Assembly: GCA_022616435.1 (NCBI GenBank)
Contig: JAKEET010000034.1
Coordinates: forward strand, 1 to 45,345
Direction of reading: 5' to 3'
Length of the DNA: 45,345 bases
From: Gemmataceae bacterium
Lineage (GTDB): Bacteria; Planctomycetota; Planctomycetia; Gemmatales; Gemmataceae
Program-made: the position numbers and the translations under genes
Shown here: in pieces, positions 31,606 to 40,382 of the stretch
Layout of the letters: each line of letters starts with the position of its first letter
How positions within the stretch are numbered: the first letter of the stretch is position 1
The notes under the pieces: model-generated
Databases searched by the model: none
The model's input: only the letters and a program-made list of their open reading frames with translations
What the model was told of the DNA's origin: nothing

Positions 31606-33102
31606 ATGAGTTCGCACCGTCGCTGCTTGCTCGCGCTCGGCGTCGTGCCATTGTTGTTGGCCGCCGTCGCGTCTGGCCCAGCGCAGGATGCCCCGAGCCG
31701 ATCCGCCGCCGTCGTTCCCGATCTCCGGCCCTCCGATCTCCGGCCCAAGGAAGCCAAGCCGGGCGCCGTGACCGCGCCAACGCCGACCGCGCCAAGGGCT
31801 GCCGCGCCGCTGACAGAACCGGCGCCGCGCGCCGGCACGCGCCGCAGCGCCATCGTGCGCGCCATCGAACGCGTCAAGGGCGCCGTGGTCAACATCCACA
31901 GCGAGCGCTCGGTCATCGCCGGCGGCGACCACTTTACCTTCACGCCCTCGCAGAACCGCGTCAACGGCATGGGCACCGGCATCGTCGTCGATCCGCGCGG
32001 CTACATCGTCACCAACCACCACGTCATCGAGGACGTCAGCCTGCTGCGCATCCGCCTCGCCGACGGCACCACCCAGAACGCCAGCGTCGTCGCCCGCAGC
32101 CCGGACGTCGACCTCGCCCTCATCAAGATCGATCCCGTCCAGCCGTTGCCGACGATCCCGCTCGGCACCGCCGCCGACCTCATGGTCGGCGAAACCGTCC
32201 TGGCCATCGGCAACGCCTTCGGCTACGAGCACACCGTGTCGCTGGGCATCGTCAGCGCCATCAAGCGCGACGTGAGCCTCAACAAGGACATGTCGTACAA
32301 GTCGCTGATCCAGACCGACGCCAGCATCAATCCAGGCAACTCCGGCGGGCCGCTCGTGAACGTCAACGGCGAGCTGGTGGGCGTCAACGTCGCCATCCGG
32401 GCCGGCGCCCAGGGGATCGGCTTCGCGATCCCGGTCGATCACATGGTCCGGGCGGTGGCCGACATGCTCCGCACCCGCCGCCGGCCGTCGGCCTACGACG
32501 GCCTGGCCGTGCGCGACCGCGTCAACATCGCCAACGAGATTCCGGTCCGCTCGGTGATGATCGAGCGCGCCGACGGCCCGGCGGCCAGCGCCGGCTTGCG
32601 GGCGGGCGACACCCTGGTCCGCATCGGCGACGTCCGCGTCGTGTGCAGCTACGACGTCGAACGCGCCTTCCTCGACGTCAAGGCCGGCGATCAGGTGCCC
32701 GTCGTGGTGCGCCGCGGCGACCACGAACAGCGCGTCGACCTGGCCGTGGGCGGCGTCAGCACCCCCGACCGCGTTGTCCGCACGCGGGTGACGCCGGCCT
32801 CCGACGTCATCTGGACGAAGCTCGGCGTGCAGCTCAACCCCGTTCCGACCGACATGGTCACGCGCGTCAATCGCCAGCTCAACGGCGGCCTGGAAGTGAT
32901 CGACATCGCCGACGGCCCCGCCGCCAAGGCCGGCATCCGCAAGGGCGACATCCTGGTCGGGCTGCACAGCTACGAAATGCTGTCGGCCGACAACGTGCTG
33001 TACGTGCTGAACCATCCGGAGCTGGAGACGTTCCAGCCGCTGGCGTTCTACATCGTCCGCGGCGGCCAGGTGCGCAAGGGGACGATCGCGAGCGTGAATT
33101 GA
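31606..33102 (+). CDS. Secreted HtrA/DegP-like serine protease with two PDZ domains
   Basis: About 498 residues. A signal peptide (LLALGVVPLLLAAVASG) is followed by a proline/alanine-rich linker (about 30-78). The trypsin-like domain has the full catalytic triad: His139 in TNHHV, Asp169 in DVDLALI, Ser246 in GNSGGP. Two PDZ domains follow (about 300-390, with ASAGLRAGDTLVRIGDV; about 405-495, with AKAGIRKGDILVG). HtrA proteins degrade or refold misfolded envelope proteins. The ATG at 31606 is preferred to one ten codons earlier because it opens the signal peptide directly. The 31290-31605 gap before it contains no other gene. Confidence 0.94.
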   Translation: MSSHRRCLLALGVVPLLLAAVASGPAQDAPSRSAAVVPDLRPSDLRPKEAKPGAVTAPTPTAPRAAAPLTEPAPRAGTRRSAIVRAIERVKGAVVNIHSERSVIAGGDHFTFTPSQNRVNGMGTGIVVDPRGYIVTNHHVIEDVSLLRIRLADGTTQNASVVARSPDVDLALIKIDPVQPLPTIPLGTAADLMVGETVLAIGNAFGYEHTVSLGIVSAIKRDVSLNKDMSYKSLIQTDASINPGNSGGPLVNVNGELVGVNVAIRAGAQGIGFAIPVDHMVRAVADMLRTRRRPSAYDGLAVRDRVNIANEIPVRSVMIERADGPAASAGLRAGDTLVRIGDVRVVCSYDVERAFLDVKAGDQVPVVVRRGDHEQRVDLAVGGVSTPDRVVRTRVTPASDVIWTKLGVQLNPVPTDMVTRVNRQLNGGLEVIDIADGPAAKAGIRKGDILVGLHSYEMLSADNVLYVLNHPELETFQPLAFYIVRGGQVRKGTIASVN

Positions 33103-33109
33103 TTCGGAA

Positions 33110-33206
33110 GTCAGTAGTCATAGTCAGTGGTCAGTAGTCAATAGCAACGACAGGTGAGTGGTGCGTGCTGGTTGGCTGACGCATATCCACCACTCACCAC
33201 TCACCT
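33110..33206. repeat. Low-complexity gtcagtagtca repeats and a palindrome
   Basis: 33110-33140 holds variants of gtcagt(a/g)gtca in tandem. It is followed by an inverted repeat of 12 bases, aggtgagtggtg (33152-33163) with its complement at 33195-33206. The gap between the protease stop and the ligase start (33103-33317) contains only this. Confidence 0.75.
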
Positions 33207-33317
33207 CCCAGCCACTCACCAAACACCTCGCATCGCTGGCTCGCAACCTGCTAGAATTCGGATGCCGGCGTCGTCCAATTCACCATCCGCGACGCCCGTC
33301 GTTCGGAGGTTTCCTCC

Positions 33318-36038
33318 TTGTCGCTGACGAGCTACCAGGCCAAGCGCCGTTTCGAGAGCACGCCCGAGCCCAGGGGCAAACCGCAAAAAATCCGCGGCGC
33401 CCCGCGGTTCGTCGTGCAGAAGCACGCGGCCAGGCGCGTCCATTATGACTTTCGCCTGGAAATGGACGGCGTCCTCAAGAGCTGGGCCGTTCCCAAGGGG
33501 CCGTCGCTCAATCCGGCCGACAAGCGCCTGGCGATCCTGGTCGAGGATCATCCGCTGGAGTATCGCACGTTCGAAGGCATCATCCCGGCGGGCAACTACG
33601 GCGCCGGCACGGTGATGGTGTGGGATCAAGGCAGCTACGAGCCGGTCGACGGCGGCCCAGGCGGCGGCCCGGGCGGCAGCAATGCGGGCGGCAGCAGCGC
33701 GGGCGGCGCCGGCGGCCGGGAGGCGCGGGAAGCGCTGCTCCGGCGGCAGCTCGACAAGGGGCATCTCCGCTTCGTCCTGAACGGACAGAAGCTGCGCGGG
33801 GAATTCTCGCTCGTCAAGCTCAAGCACGGCAAGGGCAACGAGTGGCTGTTCTTCAAGCATCACGACCCCTTCGCCGGCGCCGGCGATGTGCTCGCGCAGG
33901 ACCGGTCGGCCAAGACGGGCCGCAGCATGGAGGAGATCGCCAAGCGGCGCTCCGGCCGCGGCGCCGTCTGGTATTCAAATCGTGGGAAAGACGGCGGGCC
34001 ATCCACAACGCCGGTGACGGCCGGGCGCCAGGCCGAGATGCCGCACCGCATCAAGCCGATGCTGGCCACGCTGGTCGACAAGCCGTTCGACCGCGCCGGC
34101 TGGCTGTTCGAGATCAAGTGGGACGGGTTTCGCGCGCTCGCCGAGATCGAGCGCGGCAAGGTCCGGCTCTACTCGCGGAACCTGCTCTCCTACGAGCAAA
34201 CCTTCGCCCCGCTGGTGCGGGCGCTGGAGGTCTTCGGCCATGACGCGGTGCTCGACGGCGAGATCGTGGCGCTCGACGCCCAGGGTCGGTCGCAGTTTGA
34301 ATTGCTGCAGAACTATCAGAAGAGCCGCGAAGGGGTTCTGGCGTACTACATCTTCGACCTGCTCTACCTGGACGGTCAGGACCTGCGCGGCGTGCCGCTG
34401 CGCCAGCGCAAGGAATTGCTGGCGTCCTTGCTGGGGCGTCATCCGGCGCTGCGGCTCAGCGAGCACATCGAGGAGCGTGGCGTGGCGTTCTTCAAGGCCG
34501 CGGCGGACCAGGGACTGGAGGGCATCATCGCCAAGAACGCCGCCAGCCGCTATCGCGAAGGCAAGCGCGGTCCGGAGTGGTTGAAGCTCAAGGCCCGGAA
34601 ACAGCAGGAGGCGGTGATCGCCGGCTACACCGAGCCGCGCGGCACGCGCCAGGAGCTGGGCGCCCTGATCCTGGGACTGTTCGACAACGGCGAGCTGACG
34701 TACATCGGCCACACGGGCAGCGGCTTCGATCAAGACAGCCTGGCCGCGGTGCGCGCCAAGCTCGAGCCGATGCTGCAGAAGGCCTGTCCTTTCAAGAAGA
34801 CGCCCAAGACGAATGCGCCGGCGCACTGGGTCAAGCCAGCGCTCGTCTGCGAGGTCGCCTTTCAGGGTTGGACCGGCGACGGCTCGATGCGGCACCCGGT
34901 CTTCCTCGGGCTGCGCGAGGATCGCGCGGCCGACGACGTCCACCGCGAAGTTCCCCAACACGTGCCGGAAGTGATCAAGGCGGCGGACGCGAACCCGGCG
35001 CGCTCAGCGTCGCCGACACACCAAAGCGCTCCTCGTGCCGCGCGGAACGATGCCGCGCCCAGCGACCGCGCGGGCGGCGGCGCGAGCGCCAGCGCCGCGG
35101 CGGCGGCCGTGTTGCCGGCGGGAGCGTTCACCAACCTCGACAAGATCTACTGGCCCGATGAAGGCTACACCAAGGGCGACATGCTGCGCTACTATCACCA
35201 GGCGGCGCCGTGGATCGTGCCCTACCTGCGCGATCGGCCGCTCAACCTCAACCGTCACCCCAACGGCATCCGGGGGCAGGGCTTCTTCCACAAGGACATG
35301 GGCCACCAGCCGCCCCCGGCGTGGGTGCGCACGGCGGCGATCCACTCGGAATCGCGGGGCAAGGAAATGCGCTACCTGGTGTGCCAGGATGAAGCAACGT
35401 TGCTGTACGTCGCCAACCTCGGCTGCATCGAAATGAACCCATGGCATTCGCGGGTCGAGTCGCTGGAGAGGCCGGACTACCTGATCATCGACCTCGATCC
35501 GCAGGACGTGCCGTTTGCCGAAGTCGTGACGGCCGCCCAGGAGGTGCGCAAGCTGCTGGAGGACCAGGGCGTCGAGTGCTGCTGCAAGACGTCGGGCAAG
35601 CGCGGCCTGCACGTCTACGTGCCGCTCGGCGCCCGGTACGCATACGACCAGGCGCGGCGCTTCGCCGAGATCATCGCCACGCTGGCGCACACCCGGCTGC
35701 CGCACACGACCAGCATGCTCCGCAGCCCGGCCCAGCGCCGGCAGCGGATCTACCTTGATTACCTGCAAAACCGCCACGGCCAGACCATCGCCGCCCCCTA
35801 CTCGGTGCGGCCCGTCCCCGGAGCGACGGTATCCACGCCGTTGCGCTGGCAGGAAGTCGGCAAGAAGCTCGATCCGGCCGCGTTCACCATCGCCACCATC
35901 CAACGGCGGCTCGACCGGGTCGGCGATCTGTGGAAACCGGTGCTCGGCCGGGGCGTCGATCTCGAGAAGTGTCTGAGCAACTGGCAGCAGCGGCGCGGCG
36001 GAGATCGAGACCGCCATCCGTCGACGAAAGAAAAGTAG
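33318..36038 (+). CDS. ligD: Three-domain DNA ligase D (phosphoesterase-ligase-polymerase)
   Basis: A 906-residue enzyme of bacterial non-homologous end joining, in the order PE-LIG-POL. The 3'-phosphoesterase (about 5-190) has H42/D44 in VHYDFRLE and EDHPLEY. It is interrupted by a Gly/Ser-rich insert (111-133) rare in the family. The ATP-dependent ligase has its nucleotidyl lysine K267 in EIKWDG; the OB-fold end follows near 430-560. After a second disordered linker, the primase-like polymerase (from about 605) carries D725 and D727 in LIIDLDP. The start is the TTG at 33318, with ggagg eight bases upstream; no ATG fits as well. LigD normally works with Ku, but no Ku gene lies in the window. 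Confidence 0.94.
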   Translation: MSLTSYQAKRRFESTPEPRGKPQKIRGAPRFVVQKHAARRVHYDFRLEMDGVLKSWAVPKGPSLNPADKRLAILVEDHPLEYRTFEGIIPAGNYGAGTVMVWDQGSYEPVDGGPGGGPGGSNAGGSSAGGAGGREAREALLRRQLDKGHLRFVLNGQKLRGEFSLVKLKHGKGNEWLFFKHHDPFAGAGDVLAQDRSAKTGRSMEEIAKRRSGRGAVWYSNRGKDGGPSTTPVTAGRQAEMPHRIKPMLATLVDKPFDRAGWLFEIKWDGFRALAEIERGKVRLYSRNLLSYEQTFAPLVRALEVFGHDAVLDGEIVALDAQGRSQFELLQNYQKSREGVLAYYIFDLLYLDGQDLRGVPLRQRKELLASLLGRHPALRLSEHIEERGVAFFKAAADQGLEGIIAKNAASRYREGKRGPEWLKLKARKQQEAVIAGYTEPRGTRQELGALILGLFDNGELTYIGHTGSGFDQDSLAAVRAKLEPMLQKACPFKKTPKTNAPAHWVKPALVCEVAFQGWTGDGSMRHPVFLGLREDRAADDVHREVPQHVPEVIKAADANPARSASPTHQSAPRAARNDAAPSDRAGGGASASAAAAAVLPAGAFTNLDKIYWPDEGYTKGDMLRYYHQAAPWIVPYLRDRPLNLNRHPNGIRGQGFFHKDMGHQPPPAWVRTAAIHSESRGKEMRYLVCQDEATLLYVANLGCIEMNPWHSRVESLERPDYLIIDLDPQDVPFAEVVTAAQEVRKLLEDQGVECCCKTSGKRGLHVYVPLGARYAYDQARRFAEIIATLAHTRLPHTTSMLRSPAQRRQRIYLDYLQNRHGQTIAAPYSVRPVPGATVSTPLRWQEVGKKLDPAAFTIATIQRRLDRVGDLWKPVLGRGVDLEKCLSNWQQRRGGDRDRHPSTKEK

Positions 36039-36052
36039 TCAGGACCGCTGAC

Positions 36053-36277
36053 GTTCCATTAGAATTCAACGTGGAGCGCACATGCCGCTACCAGATCATG
36101 CCACCCGATGCCGACGGCGTTTGGCGTTCGCGCGTGTTTCCAGGCCTGTGGCTCGACGGCCCAGCGTTGCTCCGGCGCGAGGTAACCTGCCTGCTCGCGA
36201 CGTTGCGCCAAGGGCTGCACAGCGCGGACCATCAGGCGTTCGTGGAGCGCCTGGCGAAAGCCAAGGTAGGACGGTGA
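36053..36277 (+). pseudogene. C-terminal fragment of a Uma2-family gene
   Basis: The open frame from just after the ligase stop encodes about 74 residues, beginning VPLEFNVERT, that read like the end of a planctomycete Uma2 protein: YQIMPPDADGVWRSRVFPG, then LWLDGPALLRREV and GLHSADHQAFVERLAK. The N-terminal nuclease-like core is missing and the frame upstream is only a shadow of ligD. It is probably a truncated copy of a different Uma2 subfamily from the two genes at 3.9-6.2 kb. The 36278-36427 gap that follows is empty. Confidence 0.65.
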
Positions 36278-36427
36278 GCGGCACACCGTCACGTGGCACT
36301 CTTCCCCTTCCCCCGCCGGCTCCAGGTGCACGTGCGCCGCGGCCGCGCTGCCGCGCAGTCAATCACGCGATCTACGTTCTGAATTCGTGCGAATTCCGAT
36401 CACACTCCCCTCTTCCGGAGGCTGCGG

Positions 36428-37279
36428 ATGGGACAGTTTTTTCGACCGCGCGGCAACGATCGTCTGTGGCTTTACTCGGAACGAGGGCTACTCTCCTACC
36501 TGTTTCATACGTTGCTCGACAAGAATCTGGAACCTGTCTTGGAGCATGCCAAGAACGGCAACGGCAGAAAACTCCGTGACGTACCGGGGATGAACGGACT
36601 CCACCGCGTCATGACCGAATTCAGTCTCGGCAGCGACGGATTCGGCAATCCAGACGGCGCGATCTGGGGCCTCGACCAAGCCCAAACGTCGTTCGTGTTC
36701 GTCGAGGGAAAACCGAGCACATTCGCGAATTCCTTTCGACCACGTCGAACCCTCGATGCCGTTCATAACAAGCTCGCGGAACCGGATGGCAAACGCGCGG
36801 CGCGCAAGCTGATTCGCGGTTACCTGTCGACGCTCAACGGACAACTCGAACTGAAATGGCGCTTCATCAATGCGTTACGAGCATCGCTCGGCAAGCGTGA
36901 GATCAACGAGCGCCATGTTACGCTCGATCCCGAAACTGCTGCCAACGACGTCTTGTACTGGCGTCACTCATTTTGCCCGGACCCGACGAAGCGAAAACAA
37001 TGGCGGCGCGTCCGACTGGATCATGATCTCGCCGTTCTGCGACGAGCACTTGAAACCGTGCGCGAATTCTACCTGCTCGCGATCACGCCAGATTCGGAGT
37101 ACCCGCGTGAGCAGATGAATCAAGTCCGTCTCTTCGACGCGGCGGGGCAGCCGCTCGGCGATGCCGCTGATCGCCTCTACTGGATGTCGCTCAACCGCGT
37201 GAAGGAACATCTGGAACGTTGCTTCCCAGATGGGTGCTGGAAGCGATTGGAAAACGGATCGTGGGTTCCATGCGTCTGA
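36428..37279 (+). CDS. Hypothetical protein, possible PD-(D/E)XK nuclease
   Basis: A 283-residue soluble protein with ggagg before its ATG. Residues 60-100 show the spacing of the PD-(D/E)XK nuclease core: Glu64 in a helix, PD at 75-76 (GFGNPDGAIWG), then a hydrophobic strand ending E93-G-K95 (FVFVEGKPS). The remainder is mostly helical and basic (TKRKQWRRVRLDHD). No named family is recognised. Base composition is less GC-rich than the surroundings and, with the Uma2 fragment just upstream, suggests a small acquired segment. Catalysis is a prediction from motif spacing only. Confidence 0.7.
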   Translation: MGQFFRPRGNDRLWLYSERGLLSYLFHTLLDKNLEPVLEHAKNGNGRKLRDVPGMNGLHRVMTEFSLGSDGFGNPDGAIWGLDQAQTSFVFVEGKPSTFANSFRPRRTLDAVHNKLAEPDGKRAARKLIRGYLSTLNGQLELKWRFINALRASLGKREINERHVTLDPETAANDVLYWRHSFCPDPTKRKQWRRVRLDHDLAVLRRALETVREFYLLAITPDSEYPREQMNQVRLFDAAGQPLGDAADRLYWMSLNRVKEHLERCFPDGCWKRLENGSWVPCV

Positions 37280-37340
37280 AAAACACGTCTGTTCTAAATT
37301 TAGCACCGCGTTCGCAGATTTTCCTCTGGCGCGCCGGGCT

Positions 37341-39434
37341 TCACTCCGCAATCTCCTTCAGCACCCGAAATCCCCCCTTCCCCATGGTGTTGCCGGGCGC
37401 CCAGTCCCGGGCCGCGGAGCGCAGGCGTTCCGCCGGGTCGGGGAAGTTGCCGCCGCGGCTGGGGCGGTCGGCGGGGTTGCCGCCCGGGATCGGCGTGAAC
37501 AAGGGTGAGTCGGGCGGGGCCAGGCCGCACCACTCGTTGTGGTTGCCGTGCATGTCGAACAGGCCGAAGCCATTCGGCTCCTTGCCGCCGACCGGGTGCA
37601 GCCGCCACAACGAGTTGGGCTGGAACCAGGCGTAGCGCTGCAGCGACGCCGCGTCGCCGCCACAGTACGGCGTCAACGTGCCCGCCCGGCACGCGTATTC
37701 CCATTCCGCTTCCACCGGCAGCCGATAGGTCGCTTGCCCTTTGCTGATGCCGTTGAGCCAGTGGCAATACGCTTCGGCGTCCTGCCAGGCAATGTTGCCG
37801 GCGGGGAAGTCGTCGCCGGCGGCTTGCTCGCCGAGATCGCGCCAGGAGAAGCGGTCGGCGCGGATCCATTCGCCGTCGACCACGCCGTAGCCGCCGCCGA
37901 ACTTCTCCGCCGCCGTCGGGTAGCCGGTCGCGTCGATGAAGCGCCGGAACTGGCCGACGGTCACTTCGGTGGCGCCGAGGTAGAACGGTTTGGCGATCGT
38001 GATCGACCGCGCCTGTTCGGCCTGGATGCGCAGGCGGGTGACCTCGCGGGCCGCGCGCGCGCGCAGTGCGGCGATTTCCGCCTCGGACGTGCCCATCGGA
38101 AAGGAGCCGGGCGGAATGAACACGAACTCCAGGCCCGTGTCGTCGGCGACCTTGACCGGCACGCCCAGATGTCTCGCCCAGCGTTCCTGGTAGGCGGCGG
38201 GATCGGCGAGCGGGTAGTCGGCCATGGCCGGCGGGGCGGTTGTCTCATTCCTGTTCAACCACCAAAGCCCGAAGAACCCCAGCACCGCGGCCGCGATGAC
38301 GGCCAAGGCGAGGGCGGCGCCGTAGACGGCTCGGTACGCCGCGCGCGGCGTCGCGGTCTGCGTCGCGGACGCCTTCAGCACCTGGGTGCGTTCCGCCTCG
38401 TCGCGCGATCGGCGCAGCGCCGTGAGCGAGGCAAGCACGGCCGCGGTCGAGGCCGGCCGCTGCCGCGGGTCCTTGGCGAGCAACTGCCGGCACAGGTCGC
38501 GCAATGCGCCCGGCGCCGGCGCTTCGAGGTCGGGAATCGGCCGCTGGCGATGGGCGACGAGGACTTCCATCGGCCTTGGCGCCGGATAGGGCGGCTTGCC
38601 CTCGAGCAGGAAGAACAGCGTGCAGCCGAGGCTGTACAGGTCGCTCTGGACATCGGCGGCGTCGGCGCGGCCGGCTTGCTCCGGGGCCATGAAGTCCACG
38701 GTGCCGATGATCAGGCCCGAATGCGTGAGCGACGTGGGGCCTTCGGCAAGGGCCCGGGCCACGCCGACGTCGAGGATGCGCACGCGGCCGGCGGTGTCGA
38801 TCATCAGGTTGGCCGGCTTCAGATCGCGATGGATGATCCCCTGGCCGTGCAGGTACTCCAGGCCGAGGCAACCCTGGACGAGCACGTCGATCGCCTGCTC
38901 GGCGGTCATCGGGCCGCGGCTCCGCACCCAGCGGGACAGGTCGATGCCGTCGATGAACTCGGTGACCAGGAAACGCCAGATGCCGGTGCGGCCGGCGTCG
39001 AAGGCCGTGACCAGGTGGGGATGCTGCAGCCTGGCGAGGGTTTCGATCTCCTTCTGGAAGCGCGCGTCGGCCGCCGCCTGGCGTTCGGACTCGGCGACGT
39101 GCAGGAACTTGATCGCGACCGGCCGCTTCATGATGCGATGCACCGCGCGGAACACCCGGCCCATGCCGCCGCGGCCCAGCTCTCCCTCCAGGACGTACTC
39201 GCCGATCTCCCGCGGCGGCTCGGCGTCGGTTTCGTCCCGCCCTTCGTCGCGCCGCGCTTGCAGGATGGCTTCCAGCTCCGCGCGGAGGACCGGGCGGTCT
39301 TCCTCGGCAACCTCGGTCAGGAACTCCTCGACCGCGACCGACGCGCCGCCGCGGACCGCGCTTTCGAAGCGGTTGCACACGTCGTTGGCCTTGAGCAGCC
39401 GATCCAGCGGCAGCTCTCCGAACGCCGTGCTCAT
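37341..39434 (-). CDS. Ser/Thr protein kinase fused to a sulfatase-modifying-factor domain
   Basis: About 697 residues. The cytosolic kinase domain (about 80-345) has the glycine loop ELGRGGMGRVF, catalytic Lys109 (VAIKF), HRD with Asp204 (HRDLKPANL), and DVG (222-224) in place of DFG. A transmembrane helix at about 370-392 is followed by an extracytoplasmic SUMF1/FGE-sulfatase domain (430-697: FIPPGSFPMGTSEAE, ATEVTVGQFRRFI, YRLPVEAEWEYACRAG). That domain ends LRSAARDW...GGFRVLKE without the catalytic cysteine pair of true formylglycine-generating enzymes, so it is probably a sensory or binding module. I use the ATG at 39434, which overlaps the stop of the sigma factor gene as ATGA, rather than the longer frame to 39773. 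A linked sigma/kinase pair is a known planctomycete arrangement. Confidence 0.9.
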   Translation of the reverse strand: MSTAFGELPLDRLLKANDVCNRFESAVRGGASVAVEEFLTEVAEEDRPVLRAELEAILQARRDEGRDETDAEPPREIGEYVLEGELGRGGMGRVFRAVHRIMKRPVAIKFLHVAESERQAAADARFQKEIETLARLQHPHLVTAFDAGRTGIWRFLVTEFIDGIDLSRWVRSRGPMTAEQAIDVLVQGCLGLEYLHGQGIIHRDLKPANLMIDTAGRVRILDVGVARALAEGPTSLTHSGLIIGTVDFMAPEQAGRADAADVQSDLYSLGCTLFFLLEGKPPYPAPRPMEVLVAHRQRPIPDLEAPAPGALRDLCRQLLAKDPRQRPASTAAVLASLTALRRSRDEAERTQVLKASATQTATPRAAYRAVYGAALALAVIAAAVLGFFGLWWLNRNETTAPPAMADYPLADPAAYQERWARHLGVPVKVADDTGLEFVFIPPGSFPMGTSEAEIAALRARAAREVTRLRIQAEQARSITIAKPFYLGATEVTVGQFRRFIDATGYPTAAEKFGGGYGVVDGEWIRADRFSWRDLGEQAAGDDFPAGNIAWQDAEAYCHWLNGISKGQATYRLPVEAEWEYACRAGTLTPYCGGDAASLQRYAWFQPNSLWRLHPVGGKEPNGFGLFDMHGNHNEWCGLAPPDSPLFTPIPGGNPADRPSRGGNFPDPAERLRSAARDWAPGNTMGKGGFRVLKEIAE

Positions 39435-40012
39435 GACGCGCCCTCGCGTTCCCAGATCCGCACGATCACCTGCAGCTTGCGCTCGACCGTGCGGCGCACG
39501 CAACCCAGGCGGGCGGCGATCTCGGCCGCCGAGTCCCCGTGCATCTTGGCCAGCGCGATCGGCTTCAGGTCCGCGTCTCCCGTCGCGTCCAGGAGCGCCA
39601 GCAAACGATCGAGCTGCTCGGCGACTTCGGCGGCGAACTCCGGCGACGGCTCGTGGCTGATGAGCTCGTCGAACGAAGGGACCGCGTCCACGCCGGGCCG
39701 GCGCTTGTGCCGGTTCTCGCGCCGCACCAGATCGACGCACTTGTGGGCCGTGATCGCCACCAGCAGCGACCACAGGTTGTTGCGGTCGGCCAGGAGCGAG
39801 AACCGCCCCCCCAGAGCGCCCTGGCAGAAGCTGTGAAAGGCGCTCAGGGCGACGTCTTCCTCATCGGCGGCGCGGCGCGGCGCGGATTGCAGCCGATGCC
39901 GGGCCAGCTCCACCATGCGCGCGAAGTACACTTCCCACAGCTTCTGGGCGGCGTCGCTGTCGCCGCCCTTGAGCCGGCCAATCCAGCGCGTGATCGATCC
40001 CTCCGCGGCCAT
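39431..40012 (-). CDS. ECF-type RNA polymerase sigma factor
   Basis: About 193 residues. Region 2 spans roughly residues 10-85 (ARMVELARHRL, LSAFHSFCQGAL, then NLWSLLVAITAHKCVDLVRRE, which is region 2.3/2.4). Region 4 lies at about 130-190 and has a helix-turn-helix ending in HGDSAAEIAARLGCVRRTVERKLQ. It belongs to the large planctomycete ECF group linked to protein kinases. I chose the ATG at 40012 because ggaga lies seven bases before it; the ATG 13 codons upstream lacks one. The ATGA overlap with the kinase gene means coupled translation; the kinase probably regulates this factor. Confidence 0.92.
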   Translation of the reverse strand: MAAEGSITRWIGRLKGGDSDAAQKLWEVYFARMVELARHRLQSAPRRAADEEDVALSAFHSFCQGALGGRFSLLADRNNLWSLLVAITAHKCVDLVRRENRHKRRPGVDAVPSFDELISHEPSPEFAAEVAEQLDRLLALLDATGDADLKPIALAKMHGDSAAEIAARLGCVRRTVERKLQVIVRIWEREGAS

Positions 40013-40172
40013 CGCCGTTTCTCCGGAGACGGGTTCGCCCCAGATGGGCATGGCTGATTTTACACGTTGGCAGGGGTTTTGGGTGGAGGGAACCGGGCGG
40101 CGCTGGAGTTGCGCTCGTGTCGACGAACGGATGAAAGAAAGGCCGGACAGATTGGAAATCCATCCGACTGCG

Positions 40173-40382
40173 TCAATTCAACGAAGCCGGCGCCGTCGCC
40201 AGGTCCGCGAGCGCCCGGCTCACCAGCCGCCGGAGCAACTGGGCCACGCTCAGGCCTTGCTGCTTGGCCGCTTCGATCAGCCCCAGCGCCTGGGCGCGCG
40301 GCAACAACAGGACCATCTCGGCCATGTCGTGATCGAGGGAAACCGGTGCGTCAGTGCCGCGAACTGTTGCATTCGAATCCAT
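40173..40382 (-). CDS. Small ribbon-helix-helix-like protein
   Basis: About 69 residues. I prefer the internal ATG at 40382 (MDSNATVRGTDAPVS), since upstream codons of the same frame read as non-coding. The core, MVLLLPRAQALGLIEAAKQQGLS followed by VAQLLRRLVSRALADL, has a strand, a helix and a second helix as in ribbon-helix-helix DNA-binding proteins or antitoxins. No toxin gene is adjacent. The assignment is tentative because the protein is very short. Confidence 0.5.
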   Translation of the reverse strand: MDSNATVRGTDAPVSLDHDMAEMVLLLPRAQALGLIEAAKQQGLSVAQLLRRLVSRALADLATAPASLN

